Shown: one piece after another, positions 6,543 to 15,625 of the stretch
Layout of the letters: the number at the start of each line of letters is the position of its first letter
Position numbering within the stretch: position 1 is the first letter of the stretch
Source: Actinomycetota bacterium
Lineage (GTDB): Bacteria > Actinomycetota > JAICYB01
Length of the DNA stretch: 49,817 bases
Direction of reading: 5' to 3'
NCBI GenBank assembly: GCA_035536535.1
Contig: DATLNZ010000154.1
Location: 1-49,817, forward strand
The notes under the pieces: model-generated
The model's database searches: none
What the model was told of the DNA's origin: nothing
The model's input: only the letters and a program-made list of their open reading frames with translations
Position numbers and translations under genes: made by a program

Positions 6543-8870
6543 CTAGAAGCCGAGGACCTGGACCGTGAACGGGGCTGTGTCCGGGGCAAGGTTCCCGGAG
6601 GTGTCCTGAGTGCGGGACGTGATCTCCCACTCACCCGCCGGTAGGACCAGCTCGAGGGACCATCCGGTCGAGCCGGCCTCGGGAGACTCCATCACGGCGG
6701 TGCGGCCGAAAGTGGCGCCGGTGTCCACGTTCTTGCCCATGATGTAGACGAACTGCACGCCGGAGGTGCCGCTGGGGTCGGTTGTGGCTCCGGTGAACAC
6801 CACGTCCGAGAGGGTAAACAGCAGGGCGTTCACGGAGACGAACATGGTGCCGTCGGCCTGGTCGAACGAGGTCTGAGGCGCCACGAGGTCAAGCGTGGTG
6901 GAGTCCACCTTGGTCGTGACGTTTTGGATCTCGTTGGTGATCGTGCCGGTCGCCGTCAGCAGACCCTGTCTCAGGGTGGTGGCATTGAAGGTGAAGGTCC
7001 GCAGCTCCACTGACGAGATGGCTTCGATCTCCCTGACCTCCGAAACGATGCTGTTGGTGCCGTCCGACAGGGTGACCTGGGCCAGCAGGATTCCGGTAGC
7101 CGTCGCCGGGTCGGGGTCGAGCCGGACCTTCAGCGCGGTCCCGTTAAGCGTGTCCTGCGCGTTGGCGCGGTTGTCCACGTGACCCTTGGCCGGGAACGGC
7201 TTGGTGCCGTCGGCGTTGTCGGCTCCGTCCAGGATCTCAAGGCCGAGCTTGCCGGCGGTGATCTGCAGAATCGCCGTGTCGGTGGCGGAGGAGGCGTTTC
7301 CGGCGATGTCGGTACCGGTCACGGAAGCCACGATGTTGCCGTCCTGGAGGGCCCCGAAGCAGGCGAGACCGATGGTCGCCGAGCCGGTGGCCGCCTGGTC
7401 CGCCATCGTGCAGGCCGCCGGGGCCGTGGAGGCCTCGTTGGCCAGCGTGACCTGGGCAAGGGCCGTGTCGGCCGTCCAGTTCAGCGGGATACCGGCAGCC
7501 GCCTCGGTCCGAAGGATCGTGTCGGGGTGGTCGAGGTCGATCGCCGCCGGAGCAACGGTGTCCTTGACCGACCCGTCGTCAAAGGGATCGGAGCGGTTGC
7601 CGAACTCGTCGATCCAGACGGCCCTGAGAGCGAAGTCACCCTGGGGCAGGGCGGCGGCGCAAGCCGGCGACAAGGTGCTCTCGCCGGTGACTTCCACCGC
7701 AAACGGCCCGCAGGCTGCGGGAACTGCGTTGGACGAGTCCACAAACGAGATTTCGGCGCCCACGGCGTCGGACCCACGGGCCCTGGTCCAGTTGACGGGC
7801 AGGCCAGCGGCCGCATCGGCCGCGTTCACGTAGCCGTCACCGTCCAGCAGCATGGCCGTTCCCGCGAGCGGGGGAGCGAGGTCCACCGTGAAGGAGCGGG
7901 TGGAGGAGGGACCCTCGTTGCCTGCTGCATCGACGGAGACAACGGAGATCGAGTGCGCTCCGTCCGAAAAGGGGATGGAGGCGGTCCAGTCACCGGCGCC
8001 ATCGGCAGTGGCCTCGTGCAGCTGTGTCGCGCCTTCCAAAACCTTCACCTTGTCGCCGGCGGCAGCGGTGCCGGCGACCGAGATGGGAGACCCGCCGACG
8101 GTCACGCCCTCAACGGGGGCCGAAATGACCGGCGCGGCGGGGGCGACGGTGTCCTTCAGGGCCGAAGTGGCGCTGGTGGACCCCGTGTTGCCCGCTGCGT
8201 CCGTCACAGACGCCGTGGCGTCGAGGGTGCCATCGGCCAGGCCGGAGAGGTCGGAGGAGATGGAAAAGGCCCCGCTGACCGGGGCAGATGCCGTGACGGC
8301 GGCAGTCGTGCCGTCGGCGTCGTCGATCGAGAGGTTGATCGTTCCGGCGTCGGCGTCACCCGTGGTGGGGACGGAAGCCACGTTGGCGATGTTGGCGGTC
8401 GCCAGCTGCACGGAGGGCGGGGCCGGCGAGACGTTGTCCTTGGTGGTGGCTGCCGATGTCACAACTCCGGAAGGAGTCGTTCCGTCGGTCCACTCTGCCT
8501 TGAACGTGAATTCCCCTTCCGGCAGGCTTGCGGCGCAGGTGGGGTTGACGGCACCGGATCCGGTTGGGCCGACAGTCCAGGGTCCGCAGCCGGCGGGAAT
8601 GCCGCCGGAGGCGTCCTCGAACCACACGTCGGCGGACGTCGCCGCGGGGTCCAGGTTCTCCCAGGATGCCGGGATCCCTGAGGCCGTCTCGGCCGCGTTC
8701 ATAAACCCGTCTCCACCGTCATGGATGGTCAGGGTGCCGGCTCCGACTGCGAAAGCCTGCGACGGCAGGTTCACCACCGCGAGGGCTACAGCGAGTAGGA
8801 GCGCGCCGAGCACGGCGCGCGGGCGGGATCGCGAAGGCCCAATGCTCGAGTTGTGATCAAGCTGCGACAT
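6543..8870 (-). CDS. Large secreted protein with Ig-like and repeated Cys-pair modules
   Basis: A 775-residue protein. ATG 8870 is chosen because it directly precedes a signal peptide (about residues 1-40, hydrophobic core GALLLAVALAVVNLPSQAFA) and follows a G-rich site. The chain contains bacterial Ig-like domains (segments such as VSVDAAGNEGPSSTRSF and ASVTDAAGNTGSTS, typical of Big/HYR-type folds). It also has three copies of a module starting with a Ca-loop-like DGDGYVNAADAAAGLPVNW or variant and followed by a Cys pair (CGP..; PTCAASLPEG). No membrane anchor or sorting motif is seen at the C-terminus, so it is probably released or held by other surface parts. An adhesive or structural role is inferred. 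Confidence 0.75.
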   Translation of the reverse strand: MSQLDHNSSIGPSRSRPRAVLGALLLAVALAVVNLPSQAFAVGAGTLTIHDGGDGFMNAAETASGIPASWENLDPAATSADVWFEDASGGIPAGCGPWTVGPTGSGAVNPTCAASLPEGEFTFKAEWTDGTTPSGVVTSAATTKDNVSPAPPSVQLATANIANVASVPTTGDADAGTINLSIDDADGTTAAVTASAPVSGAFSISSDLSGLADGTLDATASVTDAAGNTGSTSATSALKDTVAPAAPVISAPVEGVTVGGSPISVAGTAAAGDKVKVLEGATQLHEATADGAGDWTASIPFSDGAHSISVVSVDAAGNEGPSSTRSFTVDLAPPLAGTAMLLDGDGYVNAADAAAGLPVNWTRARGSDAVGAEISFVDSSNAVPAACGPFAVEVTGESTLSPACAAALPQGDFALRAVWIDEFGNRSDPFDDGSVKDTVAPAAIDLDHPDTILRTEAAAGIPLNWTADTALAQVTLANEASTAPAACTMADQAATGSATIGLACFGALQDGNIVASVTGTDIAGNASSATDTAILQITAGKLGLEILDGADNADGTKPFPAKGHVDNRANAQDTLNGTALKVRLDPDPATATGILLAQVTLSDGTNSIVSEVREIEAISSVELRTFTFNATTLRQGLLTATGTITNEIQNVTTKVDSTTLDLVAPQTSFDQADGTMFVSVNALLFTLSDVVFTGATTDPSGTSGVQFVYIMGKNVDTGATFGRTAVMESPEAGSTGWSLELVLPAGEWEITSRTQDTSGNLAPDTAPFTVQVLGF

Positions 8871-8897
8871 AAGCACTACCCCCTTGCCACGGTCTTC

Positions 8898-8909
8898 CGG
8901 CACGTGCCG
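8898..8909. other. Palindrome in the divergent spacer 8871-9147
   Basis: The 277-bp spacer between the Ig-like gene (minus) and padR (plus) has no gene. CGGCACGTGCCG is a perfect 12-base palindrome about 28 bases upstream of the minus-strand start. A second hairpin (GCTCGTC-T-GACGAGC type) lies near 8934-8948. Their role is unknown. The padR operator is listed separately. Confidence 0.4.
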
Positions 8910-9124
8910 TTGAGACCCTGAAATCGGCGGAAGCTCGTCTGACGAGCGGTAGTGTGAGCGCACCCCCGCCGTCCGGCTCATTTCCGAAGCCCAACCGGGC
9001 TCGGGGCTTCATTCTCCGGACTCCCGGGGATTCCTCTTTTTCTTGTCCGTCGCCGGGGGTGAGGCCTCTCGGACAGAGCGCTGCGGCGACCGGTCCCAAG
9101 CCCGCGGACGTGCGAAACGCTATA

Positions 9125-9146
9125 TCGAACCGATATATTGGTTCGA
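9125..9146 (+). promoter_or_regulatory. Probable PadR operator overlapping the padR promoter
   Basis: A perfect inverted repeat, TCGAACC-N8-GGTTCGA, ends one base before the padR start codon. The centre is the AT-rich GATATATT, which fits a -10 region. PadR regulators commonly bind dyads at their own promoter, so autoregulation of padR-ino1 is likely. Direct binding is inferred, not shown. Confidence 0.6.
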
Positions 9147-9147
9147 C

Positions 9148-9699
9148 ATGACGACGTCGTCGCTCGAGATCGCGGTGCTGGGCCTTCTCAAGGAGGGCCC
9201 GATGCACGGCTACGAGATCAGCCGGCGGTTGTCCACAACCCTCGGCCCCCTGTGGACGATTTCGTTCGGATCCCTCTACCCGTGCCTCAAGCGGCTGCGC
9301 AAGAGCGGAATGGTCCGCGAAACCAGGGCCGAGGGGGCCCGTCTGCGCCGCAAGACGACCTACGAGATCACGACCGAGGGCGAGACCTTCTTCTTTGAGC
9401 AGCTCGAGCACGGAGCGGTCTACGACACCGACAGGTTCAGGCTGAGGTTCGCCTTCTTCCGGTACCTGCCCACCGAGTCGCGCATCGGTCTGATGGAGAG
9501 GCGCCGGGCTTACCTGCAGGAAAAGCTACTGGAGTTCAAGGAGTCGCTGAGGTCCGCCCAGGACCGGATCGACGCCTATTCGTTGTCCCTGATCAACCAC
9601 GGCGTGCAGGCCACCGAGCAGGACATCAGGTGGCTGGAGGAACTGATCGACCAGGAACGGGCGAGCGACAAACGCCCCCCGAAGTCAAGGAGGACCTGA
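9148..9699 (+). CDS. PadR-family transcriptional regulator
   Basis: A 183-residue protein. The N-terminal winged helix (residues 1-80) has the family signature [19 protein letters not shown] and the wing [16 protein letters not shown]. The C-terminal helical part (about 95-175) matches the Vir_C/PadR-C dimerisation region. No clear ribosome site precedes ATG 9148, and a dyad/promoter-like sequence ends immediately before it, suggesting a leaderless mRNA. It is followed after one base by ino1. The PadR-ino1 pair is conserved in actinobacteria (Rv0047c-Rv0046c in M. tuberculosis), so it probably controls inositol phosphate synthesis. Confidence 0.9.
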   Translation: MTTSSLEIAVLGLLKEGPMHGYEISRRLSTTLGPLWTISFGSLYPCLKRLRKSGMVRETRAEGARLRRKTTYEITTEGETFFFEQLEHGAVYDTDRFRLRFAFFRYLPTESRIGLMERRRAYLQEKLLEFKESLRSAQDRIDAYSLSLINHGVQATEQDIRWLEELIDQERASDKRPPKSRRT

Positions 9700-9700
9700 G

Positions 9701-10768
9701 ATGGGCAAGGTACGTGTGGGAATCGTGGGCGTCGGCAACTGCGCCTCTTCTTTCGTGCAGGGGGTCGAGTTCTACCGGGACTCCAACCCCGATGACGTCA
9801 TCCCCGGGTTGATGCACACGGTCCTGGGGGGGTACGGCGTCGGCGACATCGAATTCGTGGCCGCCTTCGACGTCGACTCGGCAAAGGTGGGGATGGACCT
9901 GTCCGAGGCGATCCTCGCCGAGCCCAACAACACGATGAGGTTCGCGGACGTGCCGGCGGCGGGGGTTCGCGTCGCCAGGGGCCACACCTTCGACGGCCTC
10001 GGCCAGTACTACCGGGGTCAGGTGACCGAGTCCGACGAAGAGCCGGTGGACGTCGCCCGCGCCCTCAGGGATGCCGGTGCAGACGTCCTCGTCAGCTACC
10101 TGCCCGTAGGGTCGGAGCTCGCCACGCGGTTCTACGCCGAGCAGGCCCTGCAGTCTGGAGTCGGGTTCGTCAACTGCATCCCGGTGTTCATCGCGCAGGA
10201 CCCCGAGTGGGAGCGCAAGTTCAAGGAGGCGAACCTTCCGATCGTCGGCGACGACATAAAGTCGCAGGTAGGCGCCACGATCATTCACCGTCAGCTTGCC
10301 AAGCTGTTCGAAGACCGGGGGGTAAACCTCAACCGCACGTATCAGCTCAACTTCGGCGGGAACATGGACTTCATGAACATGCTCGAGCGTGAGCGGCTCG
10401 CCTCCAAGAAGCTGTCCAAGACGAATGCGGTCCGGTCGAACGTCACCCAGGAGATCGAGGACCGTGACATCCACATCGGGCCATCGGATCACGTCCCGTG
10501 GCTTTCGGACCGCAAGTGGGCATACATCCGGCTGGAGGGCAGCGGGTTCGGCGGCGCTCCGATGTCCGTCGAGCTGAAGCTGGAGGTCTGGGACTCTCCG
10601 AACTCGGCGGGCGTCGTCGTAGACGCCGTCCGGTGCTGCAAGGTCGCCTTGGATCGGGGGGTGGGCGGCGCGCTGGTCGGACCCAGCGCCTACTTCATGA
10701 AGTCACCCCCGGCCCAGTACCCCGACGAGATCGCGCGGATCATGACCGAGGAATTCATAGCGGGCTGA
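9701..10768 (+). CDS. ino1: Inositol-3-phosphate synthase
   Basis: A 355-residue protein of the actinobacterial inositol-1-phosphate synthase family. It converts glucose 6-phosphate to 1D-myo-inositol 3-phosphate, using NAD, for phosphatidylinositol and, where present, mycothiol. The NAD-binding Rossmann motif is [16 protein letters not shown] at the N-terminus. The catalytic-domain signatures [22 protein letters not shown] and the lysine-rich [10 protein letters not shown] follow. Length is close to the mycobacterial enzyme. ATG 9701 lies behind AAGGAGGA, and the stop of padR is directly upstream, so the two genes are co-transcribed. Confidence 0.96.
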   Translation: MGKVRVGIVGVGNCASSFVQGVEFYRDSNPDDVIPGLMHTVLGGYGVGDIEFVAAFDVDSAKVGMDLSEAILAEPNNTMRFADVPAAGVRVARGHTFDGLGQYYRGQVTESDEEPVDVARALRDAGADVLVSYLPVGSELATRFYAEQALQSGVGFVNCIPVFIAQDPEWERKFKEANLPIVGDDIKSQVGATIIHRQLAKLFEDRGVNLNRTYQLNFGGNMDFMNMLERERLASKKLSKTNAVRSNVTQEIEDRDIHIGPSDHVPWLSDRKWAYIRLEGSGFGGAPMSVELKLEVWDSPNSAGVVVDAVRCCKVALDRGVGGALVGPSAYFMKSPPAQYPDEIARIMTEEFIAG

Positions 10769-10795
10769 GTACGGGGCACGTCGCCGGTCCGGCCT

Positions 10796-11776
10796 TCAGG
10801 CGGGGGCGCATGCCCTCATCGTCCGCAGTGCCGCGTCCCGCGTGGGCCAGAACGCATGGACGGCCGGTGTCGTCACCCCGGCGGCCATGTAGGAGTCGAT
10901 CCGGGATCTGACGCGATCCCGGTCACCGCTGACCACCAGCGCGTCCAGCATCCTGTCCGAGATGGCCTCCCGGGCCGCCTGCCTGTCCCGGGCGGCGAAG
11001 GCCTCCCGGACGCCTCTGACGCAGTCACCGAAACCCTGCCAAGTGAAGAACTCCGCGTAGCCGCGAGCGATCACATACGCCGCGAATGCTCTGGCGAACC
11101 CGTCGCGGGCGGCGTCTTCGTCTTCGCCTACACAGGTCTGGAGCCTGATCACGACCTCAATCGAGTCCGGATCCCGGCCCACCGACAGTGCCCCCGCCCG
11201 TACGTGCTCCAGCGCCGCCGGCACGAAGTCCTCGCCCACCATGTTCAGCACCACGCCATCGGCCAGCTCTCCCGCCAGCTTCAGCATTCCGGGATTGAGG
11301 GCGCCGAGGTAGATCGGCACGGACCGGGGAGGCGGAGGCACAATCCGGAAGCCGCGAACGCGCACGCAGGAACCCTCGTAATCAACCTTCTGTCCCGTCA
11401 GGGCCAGCCTGAGGACCTCAATGGTCTCCCGGGCGCGGCGCAGCGGCGAGCCGGAGGGCTGCCCGTTCCAGTCCGAGACGATGGCCGGAGACGACACTCC
11501 TATCCCGCAGATCCCCCGGCCGCCCGAGACGCCGTCCATGGTGGCGGCCGCCATGGAGAGCATGGCGGGACCCCGCGTGTTGACCGGAACCACCGCCGTC
11601 CCCAGCCGCAGCCGGCTTGTAACGGCAGCCACCGCCGAGCCGAGAGCGAAGGCGTCATTGCCCGCCACCTCCGCGATCCAGCAGGAGTCGTACCCCAGCG
11701 ACTCCGCCTCCCGCGCGTAGGCCGGAACCTCGGAGAGCGCCAGACCGGGCGGTGGGAGCGAGATCGCGACCGTCAT
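10796..11776 (-). CDS. LLM-class (F420/FMN-dependent) oxidoreductase
   Basis: A 326-residue TIM-barrel protein of the luciferase-like monooxygenase superfamily. Signatures seen are AYAREAESLGYDSCWIAE, the strand LGTAVVPVNTRGP, GRGICGIGVSSP, and PIYLGALNPGMLKLAGELADG. Such enzymes in actinobacteria commonly use reduced F420, but the cofactor cannot be proven from sequence. ATG 11776 gives the usual family start (MTVAISLPPPG); the frame extends to 11824 without a better signal. It is divergent from the deacetylase gene with only about 54 bases between starts. The substrate is unknown. Confidence 0.85.
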   Translation of the reverse strand: MTVAISLPPPGLALSEVPAYAREAESLGYDSCWIAEVAGNDAFALGSAVAAVTSRLRLGTAVVPVNTRGPAMLSMAAATMDGVSGGRGICGIGVSSPAIVSDWNGQPSGSPLRRARETIEVLRLALTGQKVDYEGSCVRVRGFRIVPPPPRSVPIYLGALNPGMLKLAGELADGVVLNMVGEDFVPAALEHVRAGALSVGRDPDSIEVVIRLQTCVGEDEDAARDGFARAFAAYVIARGYAEFFTWQGFGDCVRGVREAFAARDRQAAREAISDRMLDALVVSGDRDRVRSRIDSYMAAGVTTPAVHAFWPTRDAALRTMRACAPA

Positions 11777-11830
11777 CGCAGGTAGGCTAGCCCGGGCGCG
11801 CCCGAGACCGCCTATCGAGGTCATCTCACC

Positions 11831-12961
11831 ATGAACAGGGTCATCAGAAGAGGCTCGTCCGAGCGCCGGAAGCGCCTGGCCTTCCGGCTGCTCCTGCCCA
11901 CGGCCGTCCTGGGTGTCGTCCTGGGGGCCACCTTGGCGGCGAGGGACGGGGGCTCCACGGCCCCCAAGCCCACGACGACCCGTCGGCCCAGCCCGTCACC
12001 GATGTCTGAGCAGAAGCTGGCCTCGCTACGCGTGAACGAGCTCGGCAGGGTGCCGGTGATCGAGTGGCACGAGGTGGGGGAGGCCGAGAGCCGGTGGAAG
12101 GTGACGCGCAAGACCTTCAAGGAGCAGCTCCAGCGGCTCTACGACGGAGGCTACCGTCCGGTGACGGTGGCCGACTTCGCCGACGGCCGCTTCGACATCC
12201 CTGCGGGGACGACGCCCGTCGTCCTGACCTTCGACGACGCCGACCGGCAGCAGTTCTACTTCGGCGAAAACGGGCAGCCGCATCCGGACTCCGTGGTGGG
12301 GATCCTGAGGGACTTCGCCCGGACGCACCCCGGCTGGCGCGAGACGGCCGCCTTCTACATCTACTGGCCCCTGCCGTTCCGGGAGAAGGACCGGGTCCCC
12401 CAGAAGCTGAAATGGCTGGTGGACAACGGCTACGAGCTCGGCAACCACTCCTACGGCCATGACAACCTGTCCTCGCTTGACGACGAGGAGGTCCAGCAGT
12501 CGCTGGCCCGGCTGCAGGAGGAGGTCGAAAAGGTCATCCCCCGGTACCGGCTGCGCAGCCACGCTCTGCCGTTCGGCCTGTGGCCCAAGGATCGCAGCCT
12601 GGCCGTCACCGGCATCTGGGAGGGGAAGAGGTACAAACACGACGTGGTCCTGCTCGTGGGGGACGAGCCGGCATATACGCCGCACCACACCCGCTACGAC
12701 CCCACCAAGGTGATGCGGGTCCAGGCCTTCCCGCCCGAGTTCGACAAGTGGCTGAACTGGCTCGATTCCGGACCGCGCCGCTTTGTGTCCGACGGAGACG
12801 CCGCGACGATCTCCTACCCGCGGGAACGACAGGACCAACTGAGGCGGGTACGCGGGTTCAGCGACCGCGCCTACGGCTCTCCGGGGCCCGCCGCTTCTTC
12901 AGGCCCCCCCGCCACTTCTGGCCCCACCGGATCTTCGCGGCCCGCCGGGTCTGCGTCGTAG
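11831..12961 (+). CDS. Membrane-anchored polysaccharide deacetylase-like protein (CE4 fold)
   Basis: A 376-residue protein. A basic N-terminus and one membrane helix (about 17-36) anchor it; a Thr/Pro/Ser linker follows (to about residue 60). The NodB-type domain has motif 1 TFDDA (133-137, metal and catalytic Asp) and motif 2 HSYGH (206-210, metal His pair). TFDDA instead of TFDDG is a small deviation. It probably removes acetyl or related groups from an envelope glycan. The last 30 residues are Pro/Ser/Gly-rich, and the 3' end overlaps the 3' end of pcnA on the other strand by 91 bases, which is unusual. Confidence 0.82.
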   Translation: MNRVIRRGSSERRKRLAFRLLLPTAVLGVVLGATLAARDGGSTAPKPTTTRRPSPSPMSEQKLASLRVNELGRVPVIEWHEVGEAESRWKVTRKTFKEQLQRLYDGGYRPVTVADFADGRFDIPAGTTPVVLTFDDADRQQFYFGENGQPHPDSVVGILRDFARTHPGWRETAAFYIYWPLPFREKDRVPQKLKWLVDNGYELGNHSYGHDNLSSLDDEEVQQSLARLQEEVEKVIPRYRLRSHALPFGLWPKDRSLAVTGIWEGKRYKHDVVLLVGDEPAYTPHHTRYDPTKVMRVQAFPPEFDKWLNWLDSGPRRFVSDGDAATISYPRERQDQLRRVRGFSDRAYGSPGPAASSGPPATSGPTGSSRPAGSAS

Positions 12962-14433
12962 GCAGCCTCGGCCTCTTCGGCGGCGCGGCGGGAGGCGTCC
13001 GCCACCGACATGGCCTCCTCGGCCGTCCTGGCGGGGGTCAGGTCCTGATCGCGCCCCCACGCCTCCAGCGCGTCGTAGGCCTCTTTCCGGCCCATCGGCC
13101 CGGACTCGATCCGCAGCTCGAGCAGGTGCTCCAGCGCACGGCCGACCGTGCGGGAGGGCTTCAGGTCGTACAGCGCCATCACGTCATGGCCGTCCAACGG
13201 GGGCCGAAGCCGGGACAGCTCCTCACGCTCGGTCAGCTCGGCGATCCGGAGTTCGAGTGAGTCCATCCGTTCCTGCAGCGCGCGCGCCTTGGCCGGGTTC
13301 CGGGTGGTGCAGTCGGCCCTGACCAATGCGTTCAGCTCGTCCAGCAGGTCGCCGGCATCCCGGACGTACCTGCGGACGGCGGAGTCTGTCCAGCCGAGCT
13401 TGAACGTGTGAAACCTCATGTGCAGAAACACCAGTGTCCTCACCGACTCCACAACCGACGAGGAGAACCTCAGCTCCCGCAGCCGCCGCTCGGCCAACTT
13501 CGAGCCGACCACCTCGTGGTGGTGGAACGTGACGGTGCCCCCCGGGCCGAAAGCCCGTGTCGCCGGCTTGCCGATGTCGTGGAACAGCGCCGCGAGCCTC
13601 ACCACCAGTTCCTGGGGGACGCGCTGGACCACGGCGAGCGTATGGCGCAGGACGTCCTTGTGCCTGTGCAGCGGGTCCTGCTCCATCGCCAGGGCCGGCA
13701 GCTCCGGCAGGGCATGGTCCGCCAGCCCCGTGGCCACCATCGCCTCCAGGCCCAGGTCCGCCCTGGTGCCGACGATCAGCTTCGCGAGCTCGTCGCGCAC
13801 CCTCTCCCGGGAAACGATTCCGAGACGCTCCCGCATGGTGGCAATCGCGCCGAGAACCTCCTCGGCGACCTCGAATTCGCCGGCCTCGCCGGACAGCGTC
13901 GCTGCGAACCTGCAGGCACGCAGCATCCTGAGGGGGTCGTCACTGAAGGCCTGCTCGGGCGAGCGGGGGGTGCGGATGACGCGCCGGGCGAGGTCCTGGA
14001 TCCCGCCGAAAGGGTCGAAGACCTCGGCGGATGGGGTCCGCACCGCCATCGAGTTGATCGTGAAGTCGCGCCGGGACAGGTCCGACTCGATGTCGCGGGC
14101 GAAATGGACCTCTGGTTTGCGTGAATCGGCCGGATACCACTCCTCGCGGTAGGTCGTGATCTCGAGCCTGTTGCCTCGAACCGCCGCGCCGACCGTCCCG
14201 AACCGGACCCCCTGCAGCCACATCTCCGAGGCCCGGCCGCGGAGCACGTCTATGACCTCGGAAGGCTTGGCGTCGGTGGCGAAGTCCAGATCCGGTTCAG
14301 GCCGACCCAAGAGGGCGTCGCGTACGGCGCCTCCGACCAGCCAGAGCTCGTGTCCCGACGCCTCGAACAGCTCCCCGAGTTCATAGCGCAGGGAGCCGGG
14401 CTCGACCAGAGAGGGCATCCTCGCCGCGGACAT
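12871..14433 (-). CDS. pcnA: CCA tRNA nucleotidyltransferase with HD domain
   Basis: A 520-residue class II nucleotidyltransferase. The head domain has LVGGAVRDALLGR (about 32-44) and the metal-binding DLDFAT. RRDFTINSMAV and the DPLRMLRACRFA segment follow. An HD-type domain has HDIGKP in the middle. It adds or repairs the 3'-terminal CCA of tRNAs, and neither tRNA gene in this window encodes CCA. The C-terminal 50 residues are an acidic, Ala/Gly/Pro-rich tail outside the family core and overlap the convergent deacetylase gene. The position near the NUDIX-DUF6049-murJ block matches mycobacteria. Confidence 0.95.
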   Translation of the reverse strand: MSAARMPSLVEPGSLRYELGELFEASGHELWLVGGAVRDALLGRPEPDLDFATDAKPSEVIDVLRGRASEMWLQGVRFGTVGAAVRGNRLEITTYREEWYPADSRKPEVHFARDIESDLSRRDFTINSMAVRTPSAEVFDPFGGIQDLARRVIRTPRSPEQAFSDDPLRMLRACRFAATLSGEAGEFEVAEEVLGAIATMRERLGIVSRERVRDELAKLIVGTRADLGLEAMVATGLADHALPELPALAMEQDPLHRHKDVLRHTLAVVQRVPQELVVRLAALFHDIGKPATRAFGPGGTVTFHHHEVVGSKLAERRLRELRFSSSVVESVRTLVFLHMRFHTFKLGWTDSAVRRYVRDAGDLLDELNALVRADCTTRNPAKARALQERMDSLELRIAELTEREELSRLRPPLDGHDVMALYDLKPSRTVGRALEHLLELRIESGPMGRKEAYDALEAWGRDQDLTPARTAEEAMSVADASRRAAEEAEAAYDADPAGREDPVGPEVAGGPEEAAGPGEP

Positions 14434-14482
14434 GCTGACAGCCTACGTTGGCTGGAGTCCGCTCCCGCCGCTGAAGTTCAGA

Positions 14483-15556
14483 TCAGGAGACGCCTGCCTT
14501 TTTAAGGGCCACCTTGAAGTCGTGCGGGTTGGATGCGGCGTGCAGGGCGTCGTCCAGCGTGACCTCGTCGTTGCGGTACAGCTTCATCAGCGCCTGGTCA
14601 AAAGTTTGCATCCCGTAGTACTCGCCCTCGGCGACGATGTCCGGAATGTTGCGGGTCTCGTCGGGGTCGATGATCGCGTCGTGGACCCTGCCCGTGCTTA
14701 CGAGCACCTCGATGGCGGGAACCCGTCCCTTGCGCGTCTTCGTCGGCAGGAGACGCTGGGACACGATCCCCCGCAGGGCGGTGGCGAGGGAGTGCCGGAT
14801 CTGCTTCTGCTGCTGGGACGGGAAGAAGTCGATCACGCGGTTGACCGTCTCGGCGGCGTCCACAGTGTGCAGGGTCGAGAGGACGAAGTGGCCCGTTTCC
14901 GACGCCGCCAGCGCCGCCCACACCGTCTCCGGGTCGCGCATCTCACCCAGGAAGATGACGTCGGGGTCCTGACGCATCGCGTGCCGCAGCCCCGCTGAGA
15001 ACGACTCGGTGTCCGTTCCGATCTCGCGCTGGTTGACCAGGGCCTTTTTGTCCGTGTGGAGGATCTCGATGGGGTCCTCCAGGCTGACGATGTTGCAGGA
15101 CCTGGTCGAGTTGATGTGGTTGATCATCGATGCGCACGTGGTCGTTTTGCCAGACCCCGTCGGTCCGGTCACCAGGACCAGGCCCCTGGGCTCCTCGGCC
15201 AGCCGCTTGATGATCGGGGGCAGGTGCAGCGAGTCGATCTGGGGAGGCGCGGGAGCAACGCGCCGCAGGACCATCCCGACCGCGCCACGCTGCCGGAACA
15301 CGTTGACCCTGAACCTGCCGAGACCGGTGACGTTGTAGGCGAAGTCCGCCCCGCCTATCTCATCCAGTTCGGCCTCCAGCTTCGCCGGCAGGATCGTCCG
15401 CGCCATCTTGTCCGTCTCCGCCGCAGTCAACTTGGGCAGGTCGGTCGGCAGCAGGTCGCCGTGGACACGTATCACCGGAGGCTGACCGGCCTTGACGTGG
15501 AGGTCGGAGCCCCCACGCTCGACCGTCAGGCGCAAAAAGTCATCGAGCTTCGTCAT
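14483..15556 (-). CDS. pilT: PilT-type retraction ATPase (orphan)
   Basis: A 357-residue hexameric ATPase of the PilT family. The N-terminal PAS-like domain starts SDLHVKAGQPPVIRVHG. Walker A is GPTGSGKTT (131-139), the Asp-box region is SLEDPIEILH, Walker B VIFLGEMRDPET, and the His box STLHTVDAAETVNR. The AIRNLIRE-like end is not obvious. ATG 15556 follows AGAGGAGA. PilT disassembles type IV pili in other bacteria, but no pilin, PilB, PilC or PilQ genes are seen here, so it either works with pili encoded elsewhere or has another role. Confidence 0.93.
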   Translation of the reverse strand: MTKLDDFLRLTVERGGSDLHVKAGQPPVIRVHGDLLPTDLPKLTAAETDKMARTILPAKLEAELDEIGGADFAYNVTGLGRFRVNVFRQRGAVGMVLRRVAPAPPQIDSLHLPPIIKRLAEEPRGLVLVTGPTGSGKTTTCASMINHINSTRSCNIVSLEDPIEILHTDKKALVNQREIGTDTESFSAGLRHAMRQDPDVIFLGEMRDPETVWAALAASETGHFVLSTLHTVDAAETVNRVIDFFPSQQQKQIRHSLATALRGIVSQRLLPTKTRKGRVPAIEVLVSTGRVHDAIIDPDETRNIPDIVAEGEYYGMQTFDQALMKLYRNDEVTLDDALHAASNPHDFKVALKKAGVS

Positions 15557-15625
15557 CGTCTCCTCTTCCAGATGAGCATTACCTCTAATCGACCGGTGAA
15601 CCGGCGGGCTTGACGATTGTCCCTG

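Noticed and set aside
7179-8681. 500-codon plus-strand frame opposite the Ig-like protein
   Set aside because: Gly/Arg/Val-rich with no motif. The minus strand encodes a signal peptide and clear repeats.
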